NCBI GenBank assembly: GCA_002067895.1 | Contig: MVRE01000003.1 | Span: 1-64,000, forward strand | Origin: Methanoregula sp. PtaU1.Bin051 | GTDB lineage: Archaea > Halobacteriota > Methanomicrobia > Methanomicrobiales > Methanospirillaceae | DNA: 64,000 bases | Direction: 5' to 3' | Shown: positions 42,949 to 50,866 of the stretch, one piece after another | How positions within the stretch are numbered: position 1 is the first letter of the stretch | How the letters are laid out: each line of letters opens with the position of its first letter | Notes under the pieces: model-generated | Database searches by the model: none | What the model was told of the DNA's origin: nothing | Seen by the model: the letters and a program-made list of their open reading frames with translations, nothing else | Translations under genes and position numbers: made by a program

Positions 42949-43539
42949 TCAGGTACAGGTATTTCCTGCAGCCTGTCCCGCTTCAAACGCCTTCACGTTG
43001 ACATCGATCGTCTTTTTCGGCACGGATCTTCTCACAGCCTCAAGGAGCGATTCGGGTTTAAGCGGCATCAGGCGGGATGCGGCACCCAGCATTACTACGT
43101 TTACCGAGAGTGGGTTTCCTGCATCCCGTGCGATCTGCTCAGCGTCGAGAAGGCATAGCCGGTGTTTTTTCAGCGACCCGATAATTGCATCTTCGCGCGG
43201 CGCTTCGAGATTCTGCATGAAAACCGATGTCGGCAGGACGAGGTGGCTGTTCGTAACGATTGTACCGTCCTGTTTCAGGTAATGGGAATATCTCAGGGCC
43301 TCCAGAAGATCGAAGGATATTAGCAAATCGGCAGTTCCTTGCGCTATCAGCGGGCCGTATTTGCCGTCGATCCGGATATGGCTCTCGACAGATCCTCCCC
43401 GCTGCGCCATGCCATGGGTCTCCGCACCTTGGACATGCCGTTTCTCGATCAGACAGGCTTCGCCGAGGATGTTGGAGGCGAGGATCGTCCCCTGCCCGCC
43501 GATGCCAACGATCAGGATATCGAAACCGGCCTTCTTCAT
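42949..43539 (-). CDS. iorB: Indolepyruvate ferredoxin oxidoreductase, beta subunit
   Basis: The gamma-domain-like subunit (196 residues) of the thiamin-dependent enzyme that oxidatively decarboxylates aryl pyruvates from aromatic amino acids. The GIGGQGTILASNILGEACLI motif, RHVQGAETHGMAQRGGSVES and VNVVMLGAASRLMPL are characteristic. The start is the ATG at 43539 (MKKAGFDILIVG), overlapping the iorA stop by four bases. The two genes form an operon on the minus strand. Confidence 0.93.
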   Translation of the reverse strand: MKKAGFDILIVGIGGQGTILASNILGEACLIEKRHVQGAETHGMAQRGGSVESHIRIDGKYGPLIAQGTADLLISFDLLEALRYSHYLKQDGTIVTNSHLVLPTSVFMQNLEAPREDAIIGSLKKHRLCLLDAEQIARDAGNPLSVNVVMLGAASRLMPLKPESLLEAVRRSVPKKTIDVNVKAFEAGQAAGNTCT

Positions 43540-45308
43540 CGCTTCACCTCCCGTACGATAGCTCCGGCAGGACAGAGCCTGGCGCATACTCCGCACCCGC
43601 TGCACAGGTCGTTGATGACAGCTTTCTCTTCCGCTGTACGCTCGATGGCAGGGCAGCCGAACTTTATACAGGTGCCGCAGGCCGTGCAGGTGTCGGGGTC
43701 GACCATGTATCTGCCACGCTTTATTCCGGCACGCCGGGCAGTGATCACGCAGAGCTGCTTTGCGATGATCACCTTGACCCCTTTGCGGGACTTTGCCTGC
43801 TTAAGGATCTCCATTGTACCTGTGATGTCATAAGGGTCGACCGTTTCCACGAAGGTCACGCCACAGGCCCGGCAGATCGCTTCCAGCGAGACCGGGATAC
43901 TTTCCAGCCCGCAGGCAGTAAGTCCGGTATTCGGGTTCGGCTGATGGCCGGTCATAGCCGTAATCCTGTTGTCAAGGATCACGACTGTCATATCCGCTCC
44001 GTTATAAACGGCGTTCATAAGTCCCGGGATACCGGTATGAAGGAACGTCGAGTCGCCGATCGTGCAGATGACATCGTGCGGTTCCCCGCTTTTCGCAATC
44101 CCGCTTGCAACCGTAATAGATGCACCCATGCAGATCGTCGTATCAACGACACCGAGCTGGAGACCCAGCGTGTAACAGCCTATGTCGCTAGGGTAGATGG
44201 CGTCTTTGTACACCCTTTTTATTGCATAGAACATCGCACGGTGCAGGCAGCCGGCACAAAGGATCGGGGGGCGCACTGGCAGGTTCGGGACCGGGACAGC
44301 ATCGGGATACGGGTTTTTCTTCAGGACTCCGGCCTTCACCATAATCCCGGCGACTACCGGAAGTGACAACTCCCCTTCATAGGGTACATACCCGTCCTTT
44401 TTGCCATGCACCGGCATGTTTCCTGCAACCTGGCGCACCTGTTCCTCGATCTCAGGTGCAAGCTCCTCGATTACGAGAACGGATTCATGCTTACGGACGG
44501 CTTCCTTTAACCATGATTCATCGATCGGGTATGCCCCGATTTTCATGACCGAGACAGTATCGGGAAGGATCTCCTGAACATAACTTGCTGCAATCCCGCT
44601 TGCCACGATCAGCTTCTTCCCCCTGACAGAACATGTGTTGTAACCAAGTTCCACAAGCCGTTTCTTGACTGCGGATTGTTTCTCGTTAAGTTTCTTGTGC
44701 AGGATCCGGGTATGTGCGGGAATCACGACATACTGCCGCGGGTCCTTTTTGAACTCCGCCTTCCGGGCAGAGGATATAATATTCCCCAGTCTGACATCCC
44801 CTTTCGAATGGCAGATCCGCGTTGTCGGCCGGAAGATCACGGGAAGGCCAAGCTCCTCAGAGAGAGGAAATGCGTCGCGAACCATATCGTGGGCTTCCTG
44901 TATTGTCGATGGATCGAGACACGGAAGTTTCGCGAAATGCGCGTAACACCGGCTGTCCTGTTCATTCTGGGAACTGTGGGCAAACGGATCGTCAGCGCTC
45001 ATGATAACGAGCCCTCCGGTGACACCTGTATAAGCGCTTGTCATGAGGGGATCGGCCGCAACGTTTAGCCCGACATGTTTCATCGTGCAGAGTGCCCGTA
45101 TCCCGCACCATGCCGCTGCAAGGGCATTTTCAAGCGCGACCTTTTCATTGACCGACCATTCGATATAATACGATCGCTCTTTTTGCGACCGCAGCACATC
45201 GATCACTTCCGAAGATGGCGTACCGGGGTAGCCGGTCACGAAATCCACCGGGGATTCGAGGCACCCGTGGGCAATCGCTTCATTTCCGAGGAGATACCGT
45301 TGTTCCAT
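43536..45308 (-). CDS. iorA: Indolepyruvate ferredoxin oxidoreductase, alpha subunit
   Basis: The large subunit (590 residues) combines pyrimidine- and phosphate-binding thiamin domains. Order: GYPGTPSSEVIDVL (N-terminal thiamin domain), MKHVGLNVAADPLMTSAYTG, a middle domain, LCAGCLHRAMFYAIKRV and SDIGCYTLGLQLGVVDTTIC (diphosphate domain), with GDSTFLHTGIPGLMNAVYNG carrying the Mg/diphosphate Gly-Asp-x-x-x region. The C-terminus has two ferredoxin clusters: CTACGTCIKFGC and CSGCGVCARLCP. Start at ATG 45308 (MEQRYLLGNEAIAHG); the upstream ATG is less likely. In methanogens it can also run in the aryl-pyruvate-forming direction. Confidence 0.94.
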   Translation of the reverse strand: MEQRYLLGNEAIAHGCLESPVDFVTGYPGTPSSEVIDVLRSQKERSYYIEWSVNEKVALENALAAAWCGIRALCTMKHVGLNVAADPLMTSAYTGVTGGLVIMSADDPFAHSSQNEQDSRCYAHFAKLPCLDPSTIQEAHDMVRDAFPLSEELGLPVIFRPTTRICHSKGDVRLGNIISSARKAEFKKDPRQYVVIPAHTRILHKKLNEKQSAVKKRLVELGYNTCSVRGKKLIVASGIAASYVQEILPDTVSVMKIGAYPIDESWLKEAVRKHESVLVIEELAPEIEEQVRQVAGNMPVHGKKDGYVPYEGELSLPVVAGIMVKAGVLKKNPYPDAVPVPNLPVRPPILCAGCLHRAMFYAIKRVYKDAIYPSDIGCYTLGLQLGVVDTTICMGASITVASGIAKSGEPHDVICTIGDSTFLHTGIPGLMNAVYNGADMTVVILDNRITAMTGHQPNPNTGLTACGLESIPVSLEAICRACGVTFVETVDPYDITGTMEILKQAKSRKGVKVIIAKQLCVITARRAGIKRGRYMVDPDTCTACGTCIKFGCPAIERTAEEKAVINDLCSGCGVCARLCPAGAIVREVKR

Positions 45309-45440
45309 GATCCCAGTCCTGCTCTGTACCATTACTTGGGGCAATACCGGCTCTTGTAGTTAACGAGATCGTGAAAAGGGGAATTCACAACCTATAAAAA
45401 CTCCGGTGGGATAAGTAATAGGGTACATCGCCGAAAATTC

Positions 45441-45514
45441 GGGCCCGTAGCATAGCCCGGTGGTGCGCCCGGCTGATAACCGGGAGGTCATGAGTTCGAA
45501 TCTCATCGGGCCCA
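45441..45514 (+). tRNA. tRNA-Ile (GAT)
   Basis: GGGCCCG (45441-45447) pairs with CGGGCCC (45507-45513), discriminator A. Anticodon arm CCCGG-CTGATAA-CCGGG with anticodon GAT; T arm ATGAG-TTCGAAT-CTCAT. No encoded CCA. Confidence 0.95.
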
Positions 45515-45574
45515 TCCCCATCTTCTTCTTGTTTTACGTATTTTGATATAGTCACGATGCACAAAATTGTGGAT

Positions 45575-46048
45575 ATGGATAGAAATTACATAGTCCCCCT
45601 GATTGCGGGATTGCTACTTTTCGGCATCATTTTTTTTATTGATTACAATTATTTTCAGGATCTTTATTTCAGCGGCATTACCCTCATCATTCTCGCCGTT
45701 CTTGGAATGTCTTTCTTTATCATGCAGGATGCAAAATCCCTCCCCGAGATCAGCGTCTTTCTTGAGGATAATGCAAAAAAGGTGGTCGTAATAAACCGGG
45801 GGAATGATACGGCATACAAGATCCATGTAGCCCTTGTTCCGCACAATATCGAGTTCGATGTTGCATCGCTCGGTGCTGATGCACGGCACGATCATGTTCT
45901 GGCAACGATGCTTCCCGAAAGCAAAGTGATTGTCACGTACCAGAATGCCAAGGGAACAGAATACTCGAAGACAACGAGGCTCTCAGCACTCGATACGGGA
46001 GACGATGACCTGTTAAAACCGATGTTTCCTCTCTTCCGCTGGAAATAA
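45575..46048 (+). CDS. Hypothetical membrane protein, two N-terminal helices
   Basis: A 157-residue protein not matching a family I recognise. Two helices at about residues 6-24 (PLIAGLLLFGIIFFIDY) and 30-50 (SGITLIILAVLGMSFFIM) are followed by a soluble beta-rich domain, presumably cytoplasmic or external depending on topology, with ISVFLEDNAKKVVVINRGND and YKIHVALVPHNIEFDVASLG. The latter half resembles a beta-sandwich of the kind seen in CARDB-like or COG1361 proteins, but that is a guess. It follows the tRNA-Ile gene. I start at the ATG at 45575; the ATG at 45557 is an alternative. Confidence 0.6.
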   Translation: MDRNYIVPLIAGLLLFGIIFFIDYNYFQDLYFSGITLIILAVLGMSFFIMQDAKSLPEISVFLEDNAKKVVVINRGNDTAYKIHVALVPHNIEFDVASLGADARHDHVLATMLPESKVIVTYQNAKGTEYSKTTRLSALDTGDDDLLKPMFPLFRWK

Positions 46049-46052
46049 TTTT

Positions 46053-46589
46053 TTAAGATTGTTGTTTTTCTGCAAATATGAACGCGAGCGTTGCATCGAG
46101 AGCGGCGATGAGCGCCTCCTCCCCTTTCAGGTAATCATGCATGGCCTTGTACAGCATGTATATCGGGTCATAGCCATACAATTCTAGAACCGTTTTTACA
46201 TCGAGGACATTCAGGTACGAGTCCGTAACCAGTTCATCAGAGCTGTACATAATCTCGTAGAATTTTCCCTCCTCTGAAAGCAGGCAGAACTGGTCTGTTA
46301 CCTTCTTTGCAGGATTGTCGGGACGGAATTGAACCGGATCTGTCTTTCCCAAAATTATCATTTTCTTTTCATAGTACCGGGTATCGTAAAGTTCTCCCTT
46401 GGTATCCTGCTTACCCTTCTGTAGCAGGGTAATTCCGATCGATTTTACAACGGGAATTGCTTTTTCTGCCATCCGTTCGAGGAGCATGGCATCGTTTGCT
46501 TTGATCAAATCGGATGTCCCGGTTATCTTATCTTTGCCTTCTTCGATCTTTTTAATGATTTTGCTAAATCCGGTTTCAATCTCATCCAT
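46053..46589 (-). CDS. Conserved-looking hypothetical protein
   Basis: A 178-residue soluble protein that I do not recognise. The N-terminal quarter (ETGFSKIIKKIEEGKDKITG) is a charged helix; the rest mixes helices and strands, with DTRYYEKKMIILGKTDPVQF, QFCLLSEEGKFYEIMYSSDE and an LDVKTVLELYGYDPIYMLYK segment. No membrane helix, signal peptide or catalytic motif stands out. It is convergent with the preceding membrane protein, whose stop lies 4 bp away. Confidence 0.6.
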   Translation of the reverse strand: MDEIETGFSKIIKKIEEGKDKITGTSDLIKANDAMLLERMAEKAIPVVKSIGITLLQKGKQDTKGELYDTRYYEKKMIILGKTDPVQFRPDNPAKKVTDQFCLLSEEGKFYEIMYSSDELVTDSYLNVLDVKTVLELYGYDPIYMLYKAMHDYLKGEEALIAALDATLAFIFAEKQQS

Positions 46590-46744
46590 AATCCAGAACT
46601 CCCCAATCGGCCTGACAAATGCCAGGGAATATTCTGCTCCTATCGGTTATAATTACTGGCAATACCCGGAAACAGGATATCTGGATTGCCTGAAAAAACT
46701 GTTCCAGATGTGAAACCTAAATATCGCACATATGATATGATGAT

Positions 46745-48019
46745 TCATTTTTCAGCAATCTGGAATTTTTCCCGCACGTCAACGCATTCCCCTTTAAGGT
46801 AGTATCCTGTCTGTTGTCGTATCTCTGCAATACCGGTTGTGCCATAGGGCATGTCTACCGGTAGTACGATTCCCAGATAGGATGGCGTTCTCGCCAGCAC
46901 GGACCCACTCCTGATCTTTTCAGTGACAACAAATGGAACCCTGTTGCCGGTATAGCGGGCATGGATCGCATGATAGATCTCTTCAGCGCATGCCTGCATG
47001 AGGCGGGAGCGTTCCTTTTTTATCCCGTCAGGCATATCCGTCAGTGTAAATGCCATTGTACTCGGCCTGCGGGAATACCGTGTAATGTTCACCTTATTGG
47101 CCTGCAATCTCCTAAGAAGCGCCAGCGACTCCGAAAAATCATCTTCATTTTCTCCAGGAAACCCGACAATCATATCTGTTGCTATGGTGATACCGGGATA
47201 CTTTCTTCGGAATGCTGCTACAATCTGTTCAAAATCTTCACATTGGTATCCCCTTCCCATCAGGCGCAGGACTCTGTCCGAACCGGATTGGACCGGGACA
47301 TGGATGAATTTAAAGATCTTCCCTTCCGAGAATGCTTCAACAAGGTCATCAAGGATATCGAGCATCGTGGCCGGGTTCATCATTCCCACGCGTACGAAAA
47401 ACCGTCCGGCAAGCTCCCCAATCGCACGTATAAGATCCGGCAGAGTCTCCCCATGATCACGGCCCCACCCACTTACGTCTTGGGCTGTGAGCTGGATCTC
47501 AACAGAACCCGTTTCTGCAAATGCCTTAACACGGCCCAGAATTTCAGAAAGAGGTGCACTCTTTAAGGGACCCCGTGCTTTTCTGGCAATGCAATATGTA
47601 CATGTACTGTTGCATCCTTCCGAGATCTGAATGATCGCGACTGGGTCTGGAGTGATTGTACCAATCCGCCTGTATTGTTCCCGAATGTCTGTATGGGGGA
47701 TAAACCGGGGGCTGCAGATGGCAAGGATAGCCCCCTTCTGCACATCAGGCAGGCAGCCGGTAATGTAGAGATCCCTGCCATTAAAACGGGAGAGGCGACG
47801 GAGCATCCGCCGTTCGGTCTGGCCAACAACAGTGCAGGTATTAATGATTATAGCATCCGCTTCTTCATCCGTGGCTGTCCGTGTGCAGGAATGGTGTTTC
47901 AGGATCTCCCAGAGTTTCTCGGAATCCCCGAAATTATAACGGCACCCGTATGTCTCGATATATACCCGTTTACCGGAAAGGGTCTCAAGCCATGTATTTT
48001 TGGTATCCTGTCGCTGCAT
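46745..48019 (-). CDS. tRNA t6A37 methylthiotransferase (MtaB/CDKAL1-like)
   Basis: A radical-SAM enzyme of 424 residues that adds a methylthio group to t6A37 in ANN-decoding tRNAs (archaeal e-MtaB type). The N-terminal UPF0004 domain holds three cluster cysteines in ETYGCRYNFGD, INTCTVVGQTE and TGCLPDVQ. The radical-SAM cluster is CNSTCTYCIARKARG (CxxxCxxC). The core contains FIHVPVQSGSDRVLRLMGRG and ATDMIVGFPGENEDDF. A C-terminal TRAM domain runs from VVTEKIRSGSVLART. Start at ATG 48019 behind a GGTG element; a TTG at 48031 is an alternative. Confidence 0.9.
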   Translation of the reverse strand: MQRQDTKNTWLETLSGKRVYIETYGCRYNFGDSEKLWEILKHHSCTRTATDEEADAIIINTCTVVGQTERRMLRRLSRFNGRDLYITGCLPDVQKGAILAICSPRFIPHTDIREQYRRIGTITPDPVAIIQISEGCNSTCTYCIARKARGPLKSAPLSEILGRVKAFAETGSVEIQLTAQDVSGWGRDHGETLPDLIRAIGELAGRFFVRVGMMNPATMLDILDDLVEAFSEGKIFKFIHVPVQSGSDRVLRLMGRGYQCEDFEQIVAAFRRKYPGITIATDMIVGFPGENEDDFSESLALLRRLQANKVNITRYSRRPSTMAFTLTDMPDGIKKERSRLMQACAEEIYHAIHARYTGNRVPFVVTEKIRSGSVLARTPSYLGIVLPVDMPYGTTGIAEIRQQTGYYLKGECVDVREKFQIAEK

Positions 48020-48151
48020 CTGGTACACCAACTATGGATGGTCGCGTGTCAAACGTCTTTCTTTCCTAAATTAGTTTGTGTATCCAAAAAAAGTGAATCG
48101 GGGGGATTGCCAGCATAATACTTAATCAGTCACATCTACTATCTGTAAACA

Positions 48152-48910
48152 ATGATCCGGATCGGGCTCATCGGATGCGGCAATATCGGGCGCATTATCG
48201 CAGAGCATGCAACGAATGTGAAGATCGTTGCTCTCTTTGACAAATATTATGACCGGGCACAGGATCTAGAAAAGAACACTGGGGCAAATGCTTTTTCAAA
48301 ATTTGATTCCTTCATCTCGGGGGACTTCGATCTAGTCGTAGAGGCTGCATCGGTTAATGCTGTCAGCATGTACGGCGCGGAAGTGCTTTTACACGGGAAG
48401 GATCTTGTCATCATGAGTGTCGGAGCTCTTGCAGATCCCCAGTTCCGTGAAAACCTAAGGGAATCGGCACGGGCCCGTGCGCGCAGGATCTATATCCCGA
48501 GCGGGGCAATCTTCGGCCTTGATAATCTCAAGATCGGTCGTATATCCACAATAAAAAAACTCCTCCTTCGTACAGTCAAAAGCCCTGCATCGCTCGGGGT
48601 GGATGTACGGGAGCGACGCCTGATTTTTTCAGGAAAAGCCCACGAATGCATCAAGGCATTTCCGAAAAACGTAAATGTCTCCGTTGCCATGAGCCTTGCA
48701 GCCGGGAGGGATACGGATGTGGAACTCTGGGTGGATCCGGCAGTCGAAAGCAATATACACGAGATGTTCATCGAGGGGGATTTCGGCGAAACCTGCATCA
48801 GGGTTAAAAATGTCCCGAGTCCTGATAATCCTGCGACAAGTTACCTTGCAGCACTCTCAATACTCTCCCTACTGAACAACCTTGATGATCCGATAATTGT
48901 GGGAACATAA
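48152..48910 (+). CDS. nadX: L-aspartate dehydrogenase (NAD synthesis)
   Basis: A 252-residue enzyme that converts aspartate to iminoaspartate with NAD(P), replacing NadB in NAD synthesis. The Rossmann N-terminus IRIGLIGCGNIGRIIAEHA, DLVVEAASVNAVSMYGAEVL, and the PSGAIFGLDNLKIGRI region with conserved catalytic-loop residues identify it. The C-terminal motif VSVAMSLAAGRDTDVELWVD follows. nadC starts 20 bp downstream; nadA is not in the window but is expected. A TATA-like ATAATACTTAATC lies before the start. Confidence 0.93.
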   Translation: MIRIGLIGCGNIGRIIAEHATNVKIVALFDKYYDRAQDLEKNTGANAFSKFDSFISGDFDLVVEAASVNAVSMYGAEVLLHGKDLVIMSVGALADPQFRENLRESARARARRIYIPSGAIFGLDNLKIGRISTIKKLLLRTVKSPASLGVDVRERRLIFSGKAHECIKAFPKNVNVSVAMSLAAGRDTDVELWVDPAVESNIHEMFIEGDFGETCIRVKNVPSPDNPATSYLAALSILSLLNNLDDPIIVGT

Positions 48911-48929
48911 TCCGGAGGGCTCAAGCAGT

Positions 48930-49766
48930 ATGGTACCTATCGAATACCTCTTGAATTTCCTGAAAGAAGACATCCCATTTGGGGATATTACTACGAATTC
49001 CATTATACCGGATACAACGTGCCGGGCAGTTATCACTACTGAAGAGCCTGCCGTTATTGCCGGCCTTGAGGAAGCCGGAGTTCTTTTCCGGTATCATAAA
49101 ATAAATGTCGGAACCACAGTGGTGGACGGGTCTACAGTCAGATCCGGGGATGTCGTCCTTATTCTGCAGGGAGATGCTAGGACGATTCTCACCCTCGAGC
49201 GGACTGCCCTGAATATAATCGGCCGTATGAGCGGGATTGCGACAATGACCCGCAGGTATGCTGAAAAAGTGCATAATGTTCGGCCATCATGCCGTGTTGC
49301 AGCGACCCGTAAAACATGTCCCGGTTTCCGCATACTTGACAAAAAAGCGGTTCAGATAGGCGGCGGGGATCCTCATCGCTGGAGTCTGAGTGATAGCATC
49401 CTGATAAAGGACAATCATCTGGCGCTGGTCAGCCTTAAGGACGCAATAGAGCGGGCAAAAGCTTGTTCCTCGTATCATATTATCGAAGTCGAGGTCGCTT
49501 CCCGTGACAATGCTGTTGAGGCTGTAAAAGCTGGTGCGCATGTGATAATGCTGGACAACATGAGCCCTGATCAGGTACATGAGACCGTCAGTTCCCTGAA
49601 AAAAGAAGGCGTTCGGGATCGTGTCATGTTAGAAATATCCGGTGGCATCGATGAGGACAACATTCTCCGTTATGCTTCAGAAGATATCGATGTCATCAGC
49701 ATCGGGGCCCTGACCCATTCCGTAAAAAACATTTCTGTCCATCTCGATATTCATCCGCAGAAGTGA
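48930..49766 (+). CDS. nadC: Nicotinate-nucleotide diphosphorylase (carboxylating)
   Basis: The enzyme turns quinolinate and PRPP into nicotinate mononucleotide. The 278-residue sequence is typical: FLKEDIPFGDITTNSIIPD at the start, ILTLERTALNIIGRMSGIAT, RVAATRKTCPGFRILDKKAV, GGGDPHRWSLSDSILIKDNH and IEVEVASRDNAVEAVKAGA. The ATG at 48930 is chosen over the longer frame to 48897 because it leaves nadX intact and fits the family length. Confidence 0.93.
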   Translation: MVPIEYLLNFLKEDIPFGDITTNSIIPDTTCRAVITTEEPAVIAGLEEAGVLFRYHKINVGTTVVDGSTVRSGDVVLILQGDARTILTLERTALNIIGRMSGIATMTRRYAEKVHNVRPSCRVAATRKTCPGFRILDKKAVQIGGGDPHRWSLSDSILIKDNHLALVSLKDAIERAKACSSYHIIEVEVASRDNAVEAVKAGAHVIMLDNMSPDQVHETVSSLKKEGVRDRVMLEISGGIDEDNILRYASEDIDVISIGALTHSVKNISVHLDIHPQK

Positions 49767-49810
49767 AATAATTGAATTAAACATTTGCTTTTTCGGATAC
49801 AGTCTCATGC

Positions 49811-50191
49811 TTATACAGCATCTGAATTTCTGTTGATGGTGATATCAGATGCAGCCGTGACTGCGATCTCCTTTTTACCCTGAAACGTCTGCACGGTTCC
49901 AATGACAGTGATATTTGTTCCTCTGGATAATGCAAGGCCGGCAGTAATCTGGTTGGGAATGAATATCGTACGGTTTTCAAGATCCAGAATTAAGTGTCCC
50001 CCGTTTCGGGTTACCGATATCCTGTCAACAGAGCCGGATACGATCACAAGCTCTCCATCAGCAGTATTATCAGAATAAGGTACGGCAAACGGGCGTTTTC
50101 CAATATAATCGAGAATGAGATGGGCCGCAATAACGCCGCCAGAAACCAGAAGCAGTAAAAGGATAGCCAGACGTTCCTGTCGCCCGAACAT
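49811..50191 (-). CDS. Membrane-anchored OB-fold protein
   Basis: A 126-residue protein with one N-terminal helix (AILLLLLVSGGVIAAHLIL) as signal anchor, then an OB-fold-like domain of the nucleic-acid-binding type: GELVIVSGSVDRISVTRNGG, HLILDLENRTIFIPNQI and ITVIGTVQTFQGKKEIAVTA. Similar small anchored OB-fold proteins occur in methanogens, but no function is known. It is divergent from the HTH gene at 50264. Confidence 0.65.
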   Translation of the reverse strand: MFGRQERLAILLLLLVSGGVIAAHLILDYIGKRPFAVPYSDNTADGELVIVSGSVDRISVTRNGGHLILDLENRTIFIPNQITAGLALSRGTNITVIGTVQTFQGKKEIAVTAASDITINRNSDAV

Positions 50192-50212
50192 GCATATTGT
50201 TAGATTTTTCTG

Positions 50213-50255
50213 CTTTAAAACTGAGCGATAGATTGATGTGTTAACAGTGTTAACA
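50213..50255 (+). promoter_or_regulatory. HTH operon promoter with twin palindromes TGTTAACA
   Basis: A TATA-like CTTTAAAAC (50213-50221) is followed 18 bp later by two copies of the palindrome TGTTAACA (50239-50246 and 50248-50255), one base apart. The second ends 8 bp before the ATG at 50264. The predicted start of transcription falls in the repeat, so a bound protein would repress. Confidence 0.65.
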
Positions 50256-50263
50256 TAATTACC

Positions 50264-50506
50264 ATGTATTCGCCACTGCCGCCGTCATCCAAGACGGTGC
50301 TCCAGATACTTGATTCCGGTGGTGCAATGACCCACAAGGATCTTGTAAAGAAGAGCAAGCTGGCCCCGCGGACTGTCCGGTACGCGCTGAAAAAACTGAA
50401 AGAGCGGCACCTGATCATCGAGAAGTTCAACTTCAAGGACGCCCGCCAGATCATCTATCAGAACAAAACACAGCAGACGAACCCGGCCCCACAGGCCTGC
50501 GCATGA
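50264..50506 (+). CDS. Winged-helix transcriptional regulator
   Basis: An 80-residue protein that is almost entirely one winged helix (ArsR/MarR-like): LPPSSKTVLQILDSGGAMTH, KDLVKKSKLAPRTVRYALKK and LKERHLIIEKFNFKDARQII. It lacks a sensor domain. The next gene, also a regulator, starts in its last codons (four-base overlap), so the two form an operon behind the twin-palindrome site. Autoregulation is plausible but unproven. Confidence 0.8.
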   Translation: MYSPLPPSSKTVLQILDSGGAMTHKDLVKKSKLAPRTVRYALKKLKERHLIIEKFNFKDARQIIYQNKTQQTNPAPQACA

Positions 50507-50820
50507 AACACGAACCCTGCCTCCTGATCCACTGCGATATACTGGTGAGGAATGTACTGCCGGGTATGCGTGCAGAGATGGTCTCACGCCTTGTCAACAA
50601 CCGTGGTCTGTCACAGAGCGAAGCCGCGAGAAGGCTCGGAGTGACTAGGGCCGCCATCTCCCAGTACGTCAACAGGAAGCGGGGGAACAGCGATGTCCAG
50701 TTTTCTTCCGAGATCAATGCTATCATCGACCGCTGGGCTCATGCAGTAGATACCGGAGAGAGTGATATTACCCTCTGCGATGTCTGCAAATGCGCTAGAA
50801 AAAAGTTTTGCGCTTTCTGA
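50503..50820 (+). CDS. XRE-type HTH regulator with C-terminal cysteine cluster
   Basis: A 105-residue protein. The HTH spans about residues 30-60 (GLSQSEAARRLGVTRAAISQ then YVNRKRG). The N-terminus holds a CLLIHCDILVRNVLPGMR segment, and the C-terminus has LCDVCKCARKKFCAF with four cysteines, suggesting a bound metal or Fe-S cluster and redox or metal sensing. This combination is seen in a small group of archaeal predicted regulators. It overlaps the preceding winged-helix gene by four bases. Confidence 0.78.
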   Translation: MKHEPCLLIHCDILVRNVLPGMRAEMVSRLVNNRGLSQSEAARRLGVTRAAISQYVNRKRGNSDVQFSSEINAIIDRWAHAVDTGESDITLCDVCKCARKKFCAF

Positions 50821-50866
50821 TACCAGAACATTACAATTTTATCGGTCGTAATTCATTTGAGACAAT

